From the NCBI GenBank assembly GCA_002371615.1, contig DFGA01000017.1, positions 62,001 through 126,000 of the forward strand: a stretch of DNA of 64,000 bases. Reading direction: 5' to 3'. Both the position numbers and the translations under genes were made by a program. Positions 7,731 through 18,100 of this stretch are shown in pieces. Within the stretch, counting starts at the first letter, position 1, and each line of letters begins with the position of its first letter. The notes beneath the pieces are model-generated. The model had not been told where the DNA came from and did not search any database. It worked only from the letters and a program-made list of their open reading frames with translations. This stretch comes from Lachnospiraceae bacterium UBA3762 (GTDB lineage Bacteria > Bacillota > Clostridia > Lachnospirales > Lachnospiraceae).

Positions 7731-9128
7731 ATGGACCGGATGAAGATAAACAAAAGAATGGTTGCAATAATAACAGTTTGTACTTTCGCGCTGACAGGAT
7801 GCGGAAGCATAAACATCAATTACAACATACCGGAAGCGGCTGCATCCGGTCAGGAAAGTACCTATGACGGATTCTTTGATAATGACGAGATAAACAAACT
7901 TATTGACGCGAACTACAAAGAGGTGGAACAGAACGGCTGGGCAGAGCTCCGGATACCGGAGGAGGTTCATGGCATAGGGCAGGACTCTTTTTCCGATAAT
8001 GCACTGGATGCGGCACACAAGCTGATCGATTCCGGATATGAAGCATATATTATCGGTGGTGCGATCAGGGATCTCGTGATGGGAACGGAAACCATGGACT
8101 TTGATATAACCACCAATGCTTCCAACGACCAGATCAGCGAGGTGTTTGAAAATGCCAGATTCCATGCGATTCCGTCAGGTCTGGAATTTGCATTCGTGGA
8201 GTACCCGGGGGAAGTGATCGATGTGGCATCATGTGTAAACATTCCCGCCGAATTCCATGGAGTAGCCGGTGTTCCGGATTTTGATCCGAATGAGATGTAC
8301 TCGGACAATTTTGTCGCAGATTCATTTGAGAGGGATCTGACGATCAATGCCTTATATTATGACGTCAAAACAGGCGAGCTTGTAGATTACCACGGAGGAC
8401 TCCACGATATACGTGAGGGGATCATTCAGACAATGGTCGATCCGGCAATAGCACTTGATGCGGATCCGCGCATATCCATTCGCGGAATGAGATTCAAGGC
8501 AAGATACGGGTTTGAACTTTCGGATGGATTCGATAAGGCAATGCGCGAAAACGTTGGCGTGTACGTGACGAAGCCGGGTCCCGGAAGCAATTCCTTCAAC
8601 GTGCCCAAGTTCTTTGATGCGGGCTATGCGTATAACAGCTACGAAGTTCTTGATGATTACGGGGCATTCGATGTACTGTTTGCTCCTGTTGACGATATCT
8701 GTCAGACCGACGATTACAGGGCATACATGGAAGCGGCCACGAAGCAGATGGACGCGTGGGAGGCGGAAGGCGACGAGATCGGAAAAGATCTGTATATTGC
8801 CGTCATCCTGTGGCCCGAGTTTGAAGGTATGACGAAGGAAGAGGTGGAAAAATCATCCGCCGGCGTTTTGGCCAAACAGAACGAAACCATAAGCATTAAC
8901 GAAGAGGATATGGATGACTATATCGACCTGTTCGTTATTGAAAGCCAGTTGGAACAGAAAATGACATATGATAAGGCAGCAAGCCTTGTATTGCAGAATG
9001 AGTTCGAAGATGCATATGATCTTCTGGTGATCAGATCCCTGACGGATGACAGTCTGGAAGATGAGGTTGATTACTGGACCGAGATGAGAAATGAGGTATT
9101 ATATGAGGATTCCGATATTGCGGCTTAA
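7731..9128 (+). CDS. Lipoprotein with CCA-adding-enzyme-like nucleotidyltransferase domain
   Basis: The start at 7731 lies 8 bases after AAAGGAG. A signal peptide ends in the lipobox LTGC (lipidated Cys about 24), so the protein is expected to sit outside the membrane. Residues about 90-260 are a class II poly(A) polymerase/CCA-adding head: IIGGAIRDLVMG (GG motif), DFDITT (two catalytic Asp, about 123 and 125), a third acidic residue in EVIDVAS, ERDLTINALYYD, and RGMRFKARYGFEL. These match, block for block, the normal cytoplasmic enzyme encoded at 55949-57304. The HD domain of that enzyme is missing, and the C-terminal ~200 residues are unassigned. Active-site residues are kept, so it is probably an enzyme or nucleotide-binding protein with an extracellular role. 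Its substrate is unknown. First gene of a three-lipoprotein operon. Confidence 0.85.
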   Translation: MDRMKINKRMVAIITVCTFALTGCGSININYNIPEAAASGQESTYDGFFDNDEINKLIDANYKEVEQNGWAELRIPEEVHGIGQDSFSDNALDAAHKLIDSGYEAYIIGGAIRDLVMGTETMDFDITTNASNDQISEVFENARFHAIPSGLEFAFVEYPGEVIDVASCVNIPAEFHGVAGVPDFDPNEMYSDNFVADSFERDLTINALYYDVKTGELVDYHGGLHDIREGIIQTMVDPAIALDADPRISIRGMRFKARYGFELSDGFDKAMRENVGVYVTKPGPGSNSFNVPKFFDAGYAYNSYEVLDDYGAFDVLFAPVDDICQTDDYRAYMEAATKQMDAWEAEGDEIGKDLYIAVILWPEFEGMTKEEVEKSSAGVLAKQNETISINEEDMDDYIDLFVIESQLEQKMTYDKAASLVLQNEFEDAYDLLVIRSLTDDSLEDEVDYWTEMRNEVLYEDSDIAA

Positions 9129-10272
9129 AAGCTTATGCCTTACGGCAGTATGCGTGGTCATGGCCTGTGTGCTTGCTGCATGCGCCAATATCAATATCCG
9201 CATAGAAACCCCGTCTGTCGCTGACCCGGTTACTGCATGTGAGACTACGGTCAGTAAAAATGAGGAGTTCGGCAGCATAAATATCGGCATGACTATAGAG
9301 GAATTTGAGGCGGCGGGATTTTCCTTCGGTGACAGTGTAGACATATTATTTGACAACGGAACAGAGTATACGGATATTCCATATTATTCAGGGTATTTTG
9401 TACCGATCGGAGAACTGGTTGTATGCGGATATCCCGGATATGAACATCCGGTGATAGCAAGAAATTACGGTAATACCGTATGGGATGAGATGAATCTTAC
9501 CGATTCATCAACTGTCATTATCTCGCTTAATGAGAAAGGCCGGTATCGTGCAGTTGAAGAATTCAATGCCATGCATTATTCGGATGAACCGGACGATTAT
9601 GAGACAGACATCGTATTTGCAAATTTCAGGGAAATAGAAGGCGGCGATCTGAAGGATGATACATTCTACCGGTCGGCTTCTCCGTGTGATGATACTCATA
9701 ACCGTGCCGCATGCGTTGACGATCTGACAGAGGAGCATGGCATCGGATTTGTCATCAATCTTGCAGACAATGACGAAAAGTATCAGGGTTACCGTGCGCA
9801 GGACGGATTCGTCTCGGATCATTATGATGAACTGTATGATAAAGGCTGCGTTATGTTCCTGTCGCTTAATGCAAATTATCGTTCGGATGAGTTTGCAGAA
9901 GAGATATCGAATGCATTTTATAAGATGAGCTGTCAGAGTGAACCTGTTCTCATACACTGTCTTGAAGGCAAGGACAGAACGGGTTTTGCGGCAACACTTC
10001 TACTTGCGCTCGCGCAAGCCTCGCCACAGGAGATCATAGATGATTACATGATCACGTATGACAACTATTATGGGATAACGAAAGACGGTGATCCGGATAA
10101 ATACGAGGCAGTTGTTGAGAATGTGAACGGATTTTTAAGATACCTGTGCGATGCGTCAGATGGAGATGATGTCAGCACTCTGGATGTAAGATCGGGAGCT
10201 GAGGAGTATCTGCGAAGAGGCGGTCTGAATAACGGACAGATCGCGCAGATTGAAGAGTTTATTTCACAGTAG
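9103..10272 (+). CDS. Lipoprotein tyrosine/lipid phosphatase (PtpB-like)
   Basis: The lipobox LAAC (Cys about 27) follows a hydrophobic signal segment, so this is a surface lipoprotein. The start at 9103 is preferred (GAGG 6 bases before), but ATG 9091 is also in frame; either overlaps the upstream gene. The C-terminal half is a Y_phosphatase3-type domain: FANFREIEGG, FYRSASPC, and the P-loop HCLEGKDRTG (nucleophile Cys about 286, Arg 292) followed by a DDYMITYDNYY motif. GKDR in the loop is typical of PtpB-like enzymes acting on phosphotyrosine and phosphoinositides. Residues about 50-160 form a separate beta-rich domain (NIGMTIEEFEAAGFSFGDSVD, cut here) that recalls the C-terminal part of SAM hydroxide adenosyltransferases; that is a tentative memory-based match. 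Middle gene of the lipoprotein operon. Confidence 0.85.
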   Translation: MRIPILRLKSLCLTAVCVVMACVLAACANINIRIETPSVADPVTACETTVSKNEEFGSINIGMTIEEFEAAGFSFGDSVDILFDNGTEYTDIPYYSGYFVPIGELVVCGYPGYEHPVIARNYGNTVWDEMNLTDSSTVIISLNEKGRYRAVEEFNAMHYSDEPDDYETDIVFANFREIEGGDLKDDTFYRSASPCDDTHNRAACVDDLTEEHGIGFVINLADNDEKYQGYRAQDGFVSDHYDELYDKGCVMFLSLNANYRSDEFAEEISNAFYKMSCQSEPVLIHCLEGKDRTGFAATLLLALAQASPQEIIDDYMITYDNYYGITKDGDPDKYEAVVENVNGFLRYLCDASDGDDVSTLDVRSGAEEYLRRGGLNNGQIAQIEEFISQ

Positions 10273-10304
10273 CAGTATGATATTCCTGTAACGGAGGGTT
10301 ATTT

Positions 10305-11912
10305 ATGAAAACAAAAGCGTTGATCGCAGGCAGTAAACAGGTTTTCGCCGCTCTTATCACATGTGGTATGGCGATCAGTCTTTGCGGGTGCAGTGTAACT
10401 GTAAATCCGCAGTCTGTCGGATCGCAGGCAGCACCGGCGGTCATATCGCCTGAAAGCGATGAAGACTATGATGAGGTCCTCGATGTAAAAAGCGGTGAAG
10501 TGGATCCCGAGGATTATACCGAGACCAAGGAGGATATCCTTGAGATACAGGAGCAGATAGCTCTCGATGAGTTAAATCCGAGGGAAGATGAGCTGGAGGC
10601 ACGTCTGGAGAAATATAAGGAAGCAGCGGACAGTCTGTATACTCCCGATATGATATACGGGATTGTGGACGGCGATGACAAGGCAGCAAAGGATACGGAT
10701 CTGTACAGGTTCTGCCTCGATCTTCCAAAGGGTGCTGATCTGCATGTACATAATTACTACGGGATCCCCAAGGACAGGCTGTTGTTGGTTATAGAGAATT
10801 ATCCCGGGATCAGGATCGTTCTGGATCAGAAGGCCGAAGACTATGGGTGTCTGTACGGACCAAAGGATGATACAACTCCCGATTATGCCATCCTTCTGTC
10901 AAAAGCGTTATCCGACGGAACCGTCAGGATGTCGGATCTTCGCCATATGCTCAGCCTGAAGGGCGTGGGAGATTCAAGAGAGGAATGGGAGGACATGAAT
11001 CTGATGCTGGCAAGGCTCAGACATCTTATGTACGACTATGATCTTGCCGTCAAACTGTATGAGGAAAGCTTAAGGTCATACTGTGAGCACAATGTAGATC
11101 TTGTTGAGGTACGCATAGTGATGACGACGGGTGATGACGAAGCTAACAGGAAGAAACTGGAACCCTTCATCAAGGCATACAATACAGTCAAGAAAGATTA
11201 TCCTGACTTTAAACTCCGTTTCATAGCGGCCAGTGCAAAAGGATTCTATCTGAGCAAGGAAGATGCCATAGCCGCACTGGACAGTGCCATAAGGATCAGT
11301 TCCGAGATCATGGATGAAAATGAAGAAGGTGATCATAAGATGATCATAGGACTGGATCTTGTCAATGAAGAGGATGCCGGTAATCCTCTTGAAGACTATG
11401 CAGATTATTTTAACAGCGATAAAACCAGGGAGAGCGGACTGAACTATTTCTTCCATTGCGGAGAGAGTCTTCGACTCGATAATACAAGTGTATTGGATGC
11501 GTATCTGCTCGGTGCAGACCGTGTAGGTCATGGATTCAATCTGTATCGTTTCCCTGATATCATGGAATTATACAAGGATGAAGGTATAACGCTCGAAGTC
11601 TGTCCGATGAGCAATCTGAGACTGGGGTATCTGTATGATCTGAGGCTTCATCCCGCCCTCATATATTTAAGATCGGGACTGTCGGTAGTCCTGGCTTCAG
11701 ATGATGCAGTCTTTATGATGGAAAATCCTCTTGTGGATGATTTCTATGCCGCTATCATGAACTGGGATCTGACACTTGCCGATGTGAAGATGCTGTGCCG
11801 CAATTCCATCGAGTCAAGCGGACTTGCGGAGGATGAAAAACAGCAGCTGCTGGATAAATGGGAAAAGGACTGGGATGCTTTTGTAGAAAAGGAACTTGCT
11901 GTGGGTGAATAA
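10305..11912 (+). CDS. Lipoprotein adenosine deaminase, ADA2/ADGF-like
   Basis: ATG follows a CGGAGGG ribosome site 32 bases after the phosphatase gene. The signal peptide ends in LCGC (Cys about 29). After an acidic linker (about 45-130) comes a complete adenosine deaminase barrel: metal ligands DLHVHN (His 147, 149), HCGE (His 384, Glu 387), RVGHGF (His 409), EVCPMSN, and SDD (Asp 466, 467). The block after EVCPMSN (DLRLHPALIYL, then VVLASDD) resembles the DLRNHPA region of the extracellular ADA2/ADGF/CECR1 family more than cytosolic ADA. The predicted reaction is adenosine (or a related nucleoside) to inosine outside the cell. Last gene of the operon; a terminator follows at 11958. Catalytic residues are seen; substrate is inferred. 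Confidence 0.88.
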   Translation: MKTKALIAGSKQVFAALITCGMAISLCGCSVTVNPQSVGSQAAPAVISPESDEDYDEVLDVKSGEVDPEDYTETKEDILEIQEQIALDELNPREDELEARLEKYKEAADSLYTPDMIYGIVDGDDKAAKDTDLYRFCLDLPKGADLHVHNYYGIPKDRLLLVIENYPGIRIVLDQKAEDYGCLYGPKDDTTPDYAILLSKALSDGTVRMSDLRHMLSLKGVGDSREEWEDMNLMLARLRHLMYDYDLAVKLYEESLRSYCEHNVDLVEVRIVMTTGDDEANRKKLEPFIKAYNTVKKDYPDFKLRFIAASAKGFYLSKEDAIAALDSAIRISSEIMDENEEGDHKMIIGLDLVNEEDAGNPLEDYADYFNSDKTRESGLNYFFHCGESLRLDNTSVLDAYLLGADRVGHGFNLYRFPDIMELYKDEGITLEVCPMSNLRLGYLYDLRLHPALIYLRSGLSVVLASDDAVFMMENPLVDDFYAAIMNWDLTLADVKMLCRNSIESSGLAEDEKQQLLDKWEKDWDAFVEKELAVGE

Positions 11913-11957
11913 TAAGAGTATCCCGGCATATATACTCAGAAGCATTTTTTACACAAT

Positions 11958-11985
11958 AAAGTCGCCATTTTGGCGGCTTTTTTGT
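11958..11985 (+). terminator. Rho-independent terminator of the lipoprotein operon
   Basis: AAGTCGCC and GGCGGCTT (one G-T pair) enclose a 5-base loop and run into TTTTTTG. Confidence 0.85.
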
Positions 11986-12039
11986 TTTGATAATGAAAAA
12001 TGCAGAAAAATTGCAAAAAAATGTGAAAAATCGGGTTTT

Positions 12040-12073
12040 TGTAATGTTTGTGTAATGGTTAATGTAATATACT
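12040..12073 (+). promoter_or_regulatory. Direct-repeat promoter of the giant adhesin
   Basis: TGTAATG (12040-12046), 4 bases, TGTAATG (12051-12057), then TATACT at 12068-12073. A third, looser copy (TGTAATA, 12063-12069) overlaps the -10. The layout is the same as at 4387 and 7672. The leader from the expected start (about 12080) to ATG 12161 is about 80 bases. Confidence 0.7.
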
Positions 12074-12160
12074 ATATTTTGTATAGTTATGTCTACCTAC
12101 TGTATACATTTGTATTAGTAAGTGACACAAGGGGGAGTCTTAATAACACAGTACAGAGTA

Positions 12161-15100
12161 ATGGGGAAACCAGTGAGAAAAACGTCTATAGCTAAAAGAA
12201 TTGTATTGATCCTTATGACCGTCGTGATGACATTTGAAAATATCCCGGCGGAAGTATTTGCAACGGAAACTCCGGCGCATGATGAGCTGATCATAACCGA
12301 AACAGGTGCCAATGAAGGATATGAGGATCCGGGAAAAGAAAACAGTCCGGAGCTGATCATCAATGAAGGTGAGCAACAAAAACAGGATCCCGGAAGTAAT
12401 ACGAATACGGATACCAATACAAATACTGAAACGGATGCCAATACGAATACCGAAACGGATGCCAATACGAATACCGATTCAAATACAGATACGGGTACAG
12501 AGAACAGCTCGGATGATAATAATGATTCTGACCTGACGGATCAGGAAGAGATCAACGAAGCAGAAAATACCGAAGCTGAAAACTTCGAAACACAAAACAC
12601 CGAAGCGGAAAATACCGAAACAGAAAATATCGAAACAAAAAGTGAAAAAACAGAGAGTGAAGAGACAGGCAATGTAAAACCTGATTTTGAAGTACATGCG
12701 TTTTCACTTACCGATAACATAATCGGCGATGTATTTGCCAATATGTTTGAGAAAATGCAGGAGAGGTCCGAGTCCGAGTCCGAGGAAGGAGCGGCCGTAG
12801 ATAATCTTGATGAATATCCTGTGGAGCATCGCGAGTTGTCGGAGTATGAGGGGTCATTAAGGCTTCGTTATCTGTCAGAAGAAGACGCCGAAGAGCCGAG
12901 TTATCTTGTCTACAGAGATTCATTTCTGATAATCCCCCAGGATGAAGGGGAGTCATATAACGTTGAAATGTCAGACGACAGGCGTCTGGCGGTCGTCACT
13001 CCTGCAATTCCCGAAGAAGAGCTTACAGACAGAACAGGTATCATTTTCCTGAAGGACAGTATCGGCGAGGATATAATCCTTGTCTTTGACGGTGAACCTG
13101 AATATGAAGAGTACACCATAGATGATGACGGGTCTGAGAATCAGGAAGTAACACATCAAATGATCTGCCATCTTCAGGATGTATCCGAGATAACCATAAA
13201 CCAGCTTTTCTCCGATGGACATATCTCAATGCAGAGTCAGGATGAGGAGGAAGCTTCAGAAGAGCCTGCCAAAAAGGGGATGATGAAAACTGCTTCGCTG
13301 AAAGCGGGAAGCGGTAACAAAGGTGGAAAAGGAGGTTCCATTTCGGGAGCATGGGATTATGATACAACTCCCGAGGGTACTAACTGGACGGGTTCCATAG
13401 ATAACTTCAGTGCCGGAGGACCGAGCTTTGATATCGATTTTGACATCTGGGATCTTGATTTTGGTTTCCATATCGATTTCTGGCTGTCTTATGATTATGA
13501 GATAACAACATCCGGATCATCAAACGGACGCGACAAGATCAAAGTTGCACAGGCTGAAGCAAACTACCAGATATACGGAGTCTCGATAGATTACTGTCTG
13601 GAAACGGAGTTTGACGATCATCCCATCAATGTTAAGGGAAACATCAGATCCGACATAGACGTTGATATCAATCTTTTAAAGGGAACGAGTATCAATGAGG
13701 ATGATTCAAAGATCACAATAACCGATCTTCAACTGCTAAACCCCAATGATGTTAATAAAAACATCGATTTTTATATCGGAACAGGCGTTTACTTTGACCG
13801 TAAGCTCGGTGAAGTAAAGATCAATCTGATCTTCACAAAGATCAAGTTCGGACCGATATTTAAGATCGCTGTCGAAACGGAAAACGGGTATTATTTCACT
13901 GCCCGTGTGGAAAAGGATCTGTTTGATCCGGACAATCCGATGGATGATGATATTCATTTGTGCACCGAAAACGGAAAGCCGGGATGTCTTGATATTACCG
14001 GAAAGAAGGTTGTTGACAAGAAATATTATGCCAAGATAGACCTGTATTTCGACGACTGGAAATTTGATTTTGAAGATTCCGGCGAGAAGGCGGAGTTTGC
14101 AAAGGAATACTACTGCTCTTATACGAATAACACGGGCATGCATGAAGGAAAATGCCCCTATCACATATACAGAGTGCCTGTATTTGTCTGGGAAGATTCG
14201 GGAATGGCTAAAGGGGTTCCCGGTTTTACTGTGTCTGTAACCGATGAAGATATGGCCGGCATTGATGAGGCGCAAAGAAGATATGCAACTGCTGTTACCG
14301 ATGACGGGGGAGAAGCCGATCTGTATCTTCCGTACAGGGATGATTACAAATATAAGATAAAGGCGACCGGAGAATACGGAGAACCGCCTGTTCAATACGA
14401 ACTTGAAGCGACTGAGCAACCTGAAAATATGCAGAAGGCTCTGAATGAGCAGGTGGATCTGTACTTAAAGGTGCTTGATGATAAACGCGGTAATATTTCC
14501 ATTGAGAAGAAGTGGGATATAGACCCTCAGGGAGAAGACCGCCCGGACAGTGTGGAAGTTGTTCTGCAGCAGCTTGATAGCAACACCGGCAATTGGGTCA
14601 ACACAGGCAATTATACCCTTAGCCCGGAGAACGACTGGACAATTGTTTTATCGGATATGCTCATTAAGTATGAGGATAATACTCCTGTTCAATACCGTGT
14701 CCGGGAGATAGAAGAGAGTGTGCTGCCGGATGGATATGACGTCCAGGCTGCACTCGCCGAGGAGTATCTGAACGGGATTTGCGTTAATACGGAAGAATTA
14801 AGGACGAATTATGGGACATATAAGGCGGAGATCAAAGCAAAGCTTGGCGTTATCTGCAATATGCTTCCGTATAAGGTGGCTCTGGCACTTGATGAGGAAG
14901 GCACTTTTGATGATCTTCTGCATGCATTGGATACAGATGCTGCAGGTCTTTATGGCTCTTTTTGCGGCCTTCTTGATTATATAAATGTGTCCGGCAGGAT
15001 AGTCTATGACAGAAAAGATGCTGACAGTCCTCATGGAGCAGGCTCTTACGGATTATCAGAAGATAATGTCGTTGTATACACAGTAAAGGGAAACCGCTGG

Positions 15101-18100
15101 GATTTGCCGTCACAGGAATCCGAAAGGACTAAATATAAAGTAACATACAAAGATGACGGTTATTACAACTTCACCATAACTAACAAGGCAGTGAAGGACG
15201 TCGATGTAACAAAGAATTGGAGCCCGGACAAAGGTGACAACAAGTCCGCCTATGTTATCCTGACGGAATACATTAGCAGTGAAAAGAGAGGTCTTGAAGT
15301 ACCCATCATTAATCCCGAATCCGGCGGAATAGATCTGGTCACGCTTTTTGGAGATCTCGTAGGCCTGGATCTGGGCTGGGTTGCGAGCTCACTTAATTAC
15401 ATCGGGGTGAAGATTCCCACCTTTGCCGTAGCTAAAGTGACTGAGGATAATTGGACAAACAGGTTTACCGTCAGCAAATATGTTAACGGAGAAGAGAAGG
15501 ATTATATCGGCTCCGAGCTTAACGGAGAGACTATCAGCAATATCATAAAATCCCTGTCGGGAGGGATCCTGGAAATCCCCACCTCCTTCGAACAGTTTAC
15601 CGACTATATTCCGATCCCGGGTAAGGCCAGAGAAATCTATGAAAATGCATATACGCTTGTTTCGAATATTCTCAACGTAAAATCCGAAATTAATACTGAC
15701 TGGGTAGAAGTGAACGATCCGGAGACGGGCGGTTACTTCATGTATATCGTTACCAAAAAATGGGTTAACGATAAAGAAGAGTACCGTCCTGAGAGTATTA
15801 CGCTCCATCTTACAGGCATTGACGGCCTTGATATAGCAGGGGGCGGCAGCATTACAATGAATAAGTCGGATTATGCAGGTAAGGATGAGTGGGTAGCAAC
15901 CTATAAGCTATATAAAAGCGAAGGAGTGACTGCACCTCCTGCAGTTTACAGGATATCGGAGGAGTATCCGGATGGGTATGATCCGTCCAACTATGAGACA
16001 ACGTATATTGGCAACAGGACGGTTATAAATACCTGGAGCGAGAAAAAGCCCGGCATGATAACAATCCAGGGAAGGAAAATATGGGACGATGATAATAACA
16101 GCGACGGATTACGTCCCGATAAGGTCAATATATTCCTAAAGGATGACAACGGAACCCCGGTTGCGATCTATACGGCATCCGCGATGACCGGGTGGAAGTA
16201 TTACTTTGCCGGAATGCCCCGCTATAACGGGGACGGTAAGGAGATCAAATATACTGTTGATGAGGATGATGTAACCGGATATACAAAGACCATAAGAGGC
16301 TATGACATTATAAACACACACACTTCCGATAACGTTACCGTAAGCGGAAGGGCGACGTGGGAAAATGACAGTGAAGGGAATCGGCCTGAATATATCAATA
16401 TCAGGTTGTATGCGGATAATGTTGAGATCGACAGCAAGCATGTAAGCAAAAATGACGACTGGAAGTGGGAGTGGGCTAATCTTCCCAAGTACAAAGATGG
16501 GAAGGTCATTTATTACAGGATATCCGAAGACGACATAGGAAACTATGAAATAACATATACCGGTTATGATATAAAAAACAGGCGTAATACCAGTTCTGGC
16601 CGATCGATGACCAGATATTTGAGAGTCGTATGGGATGATAATAATGATCAGGACGGGATAAGACCTGATAGCATAATGCTGAATAAAATAAAATATAAAT
16701 CCACAGGTTCTTCTTCGTCTGAAAATATTACAGTTCATGAAATCAATAATGGAGAATGGTGGACATATATCTGGTCTGAATTTGTAACCATTACATATGC
16801 GTTCGAAATGATAAACTCAGACGTGATCACCGGTGACGACACGGAGAAGACCTATTCATATACAATAGAAGGTAATGACGCAACCGGATTCATCGTCAGA
16901 TTAAAGCATACACCGCAAACTGTTAATGTTAATGTAACAAAGGAATGGGCCGGTGATCAAGATGTTGTGGACATAGAGCGTCCGGAAATGGTCATCGTGC
17001 ATGTCAGAGAGGCGGGAGGCGACGAGGTCTGCGCAGTTCCCCTTTCGGATGAGAACGAATGGAAACATACCTTTGTGCTTCCCAAATACAGGAACGGAAA
17101 AATAATAGAGTACCGGGTTACGGAAGATCCGGTCAGGGATTATCATACGTTCATATCTTACCCGGATTATTATGATTATGACAATTATATTAGCAATGGA
17201 ACAGACACGGAAGGTAACACCGTTAAGGATCTTAATATCAAAATATTAAACATATATGGTACGGATTATAATAATATGATGACTATAACCGTGCAGAAAG
17301 TATGGGATGATAATGACAACCGTGATCAGATACGTCCCGATACCATAGATATAGAGATTTACCAAAACGGTTCAAAACTTACTGATATTAATGGTAAGTT
17401 AAGAAAGAATAAGGGTTGGATAGAGACATATGATGTTCCGATAAAAGATAAAAACGGGAAGGAGTACTTCTATACGGTTAAGGAAACCGGAAATGTCCTT
17501 AATAATTACACCCCTATTATAGAAACAAGCGTTGCAGCGGGATTTACCATAACCAATGTTCCTAAGAACACCGGAACCATCGACATTACGGTTGAAAAAA
17601 CCTGGGATGACAATAATAACCTCGCCAATTCACGTCCTGATAACATCAGAATACATCTTCTTGCGGACGGCAGAGAAATAGACAGCGTTCTTATGCCGTC
17701 AGAATCCCCCTATACTTTCAGGAATCTCCCGAAGAAGGACAGGAACGGCAGGAATATTGTTTATACAGTTACGGAAGATGAAGTGGAAGGGTATGAGAGC
17801 ACACTTGATGTCACGCCCGATAATATATCCGGCGCATCAGGTACTTTCAAAATAACAAATCATAAGGAAATTGAATCCGAAGCAAGCATTAAGGGCATCA
17901 AGAAATGGTACGGTACAGGGACAAAACCTGAGAGTTATACATTAAGACTTTATGCCAACGGCGTGGAGAAGAAGGTAGTGACTAATCCGTCTTCCGCTGA
18001 GGAATGGGATTTTGGCAGTTGGCTGGTTAAGGAAGATGGAAAGCCGATAGAATATACAATATCCGAAGATTCTGTCGACGGCTGGGTATCCTCACTGGGC

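Noticed and set aside
11896..12195. Plus-strand frame overlapping the start of the giant gene
   Set aside because: It runs across the operon terminator and the direct-repeat promoter and shows no protein-like composition.
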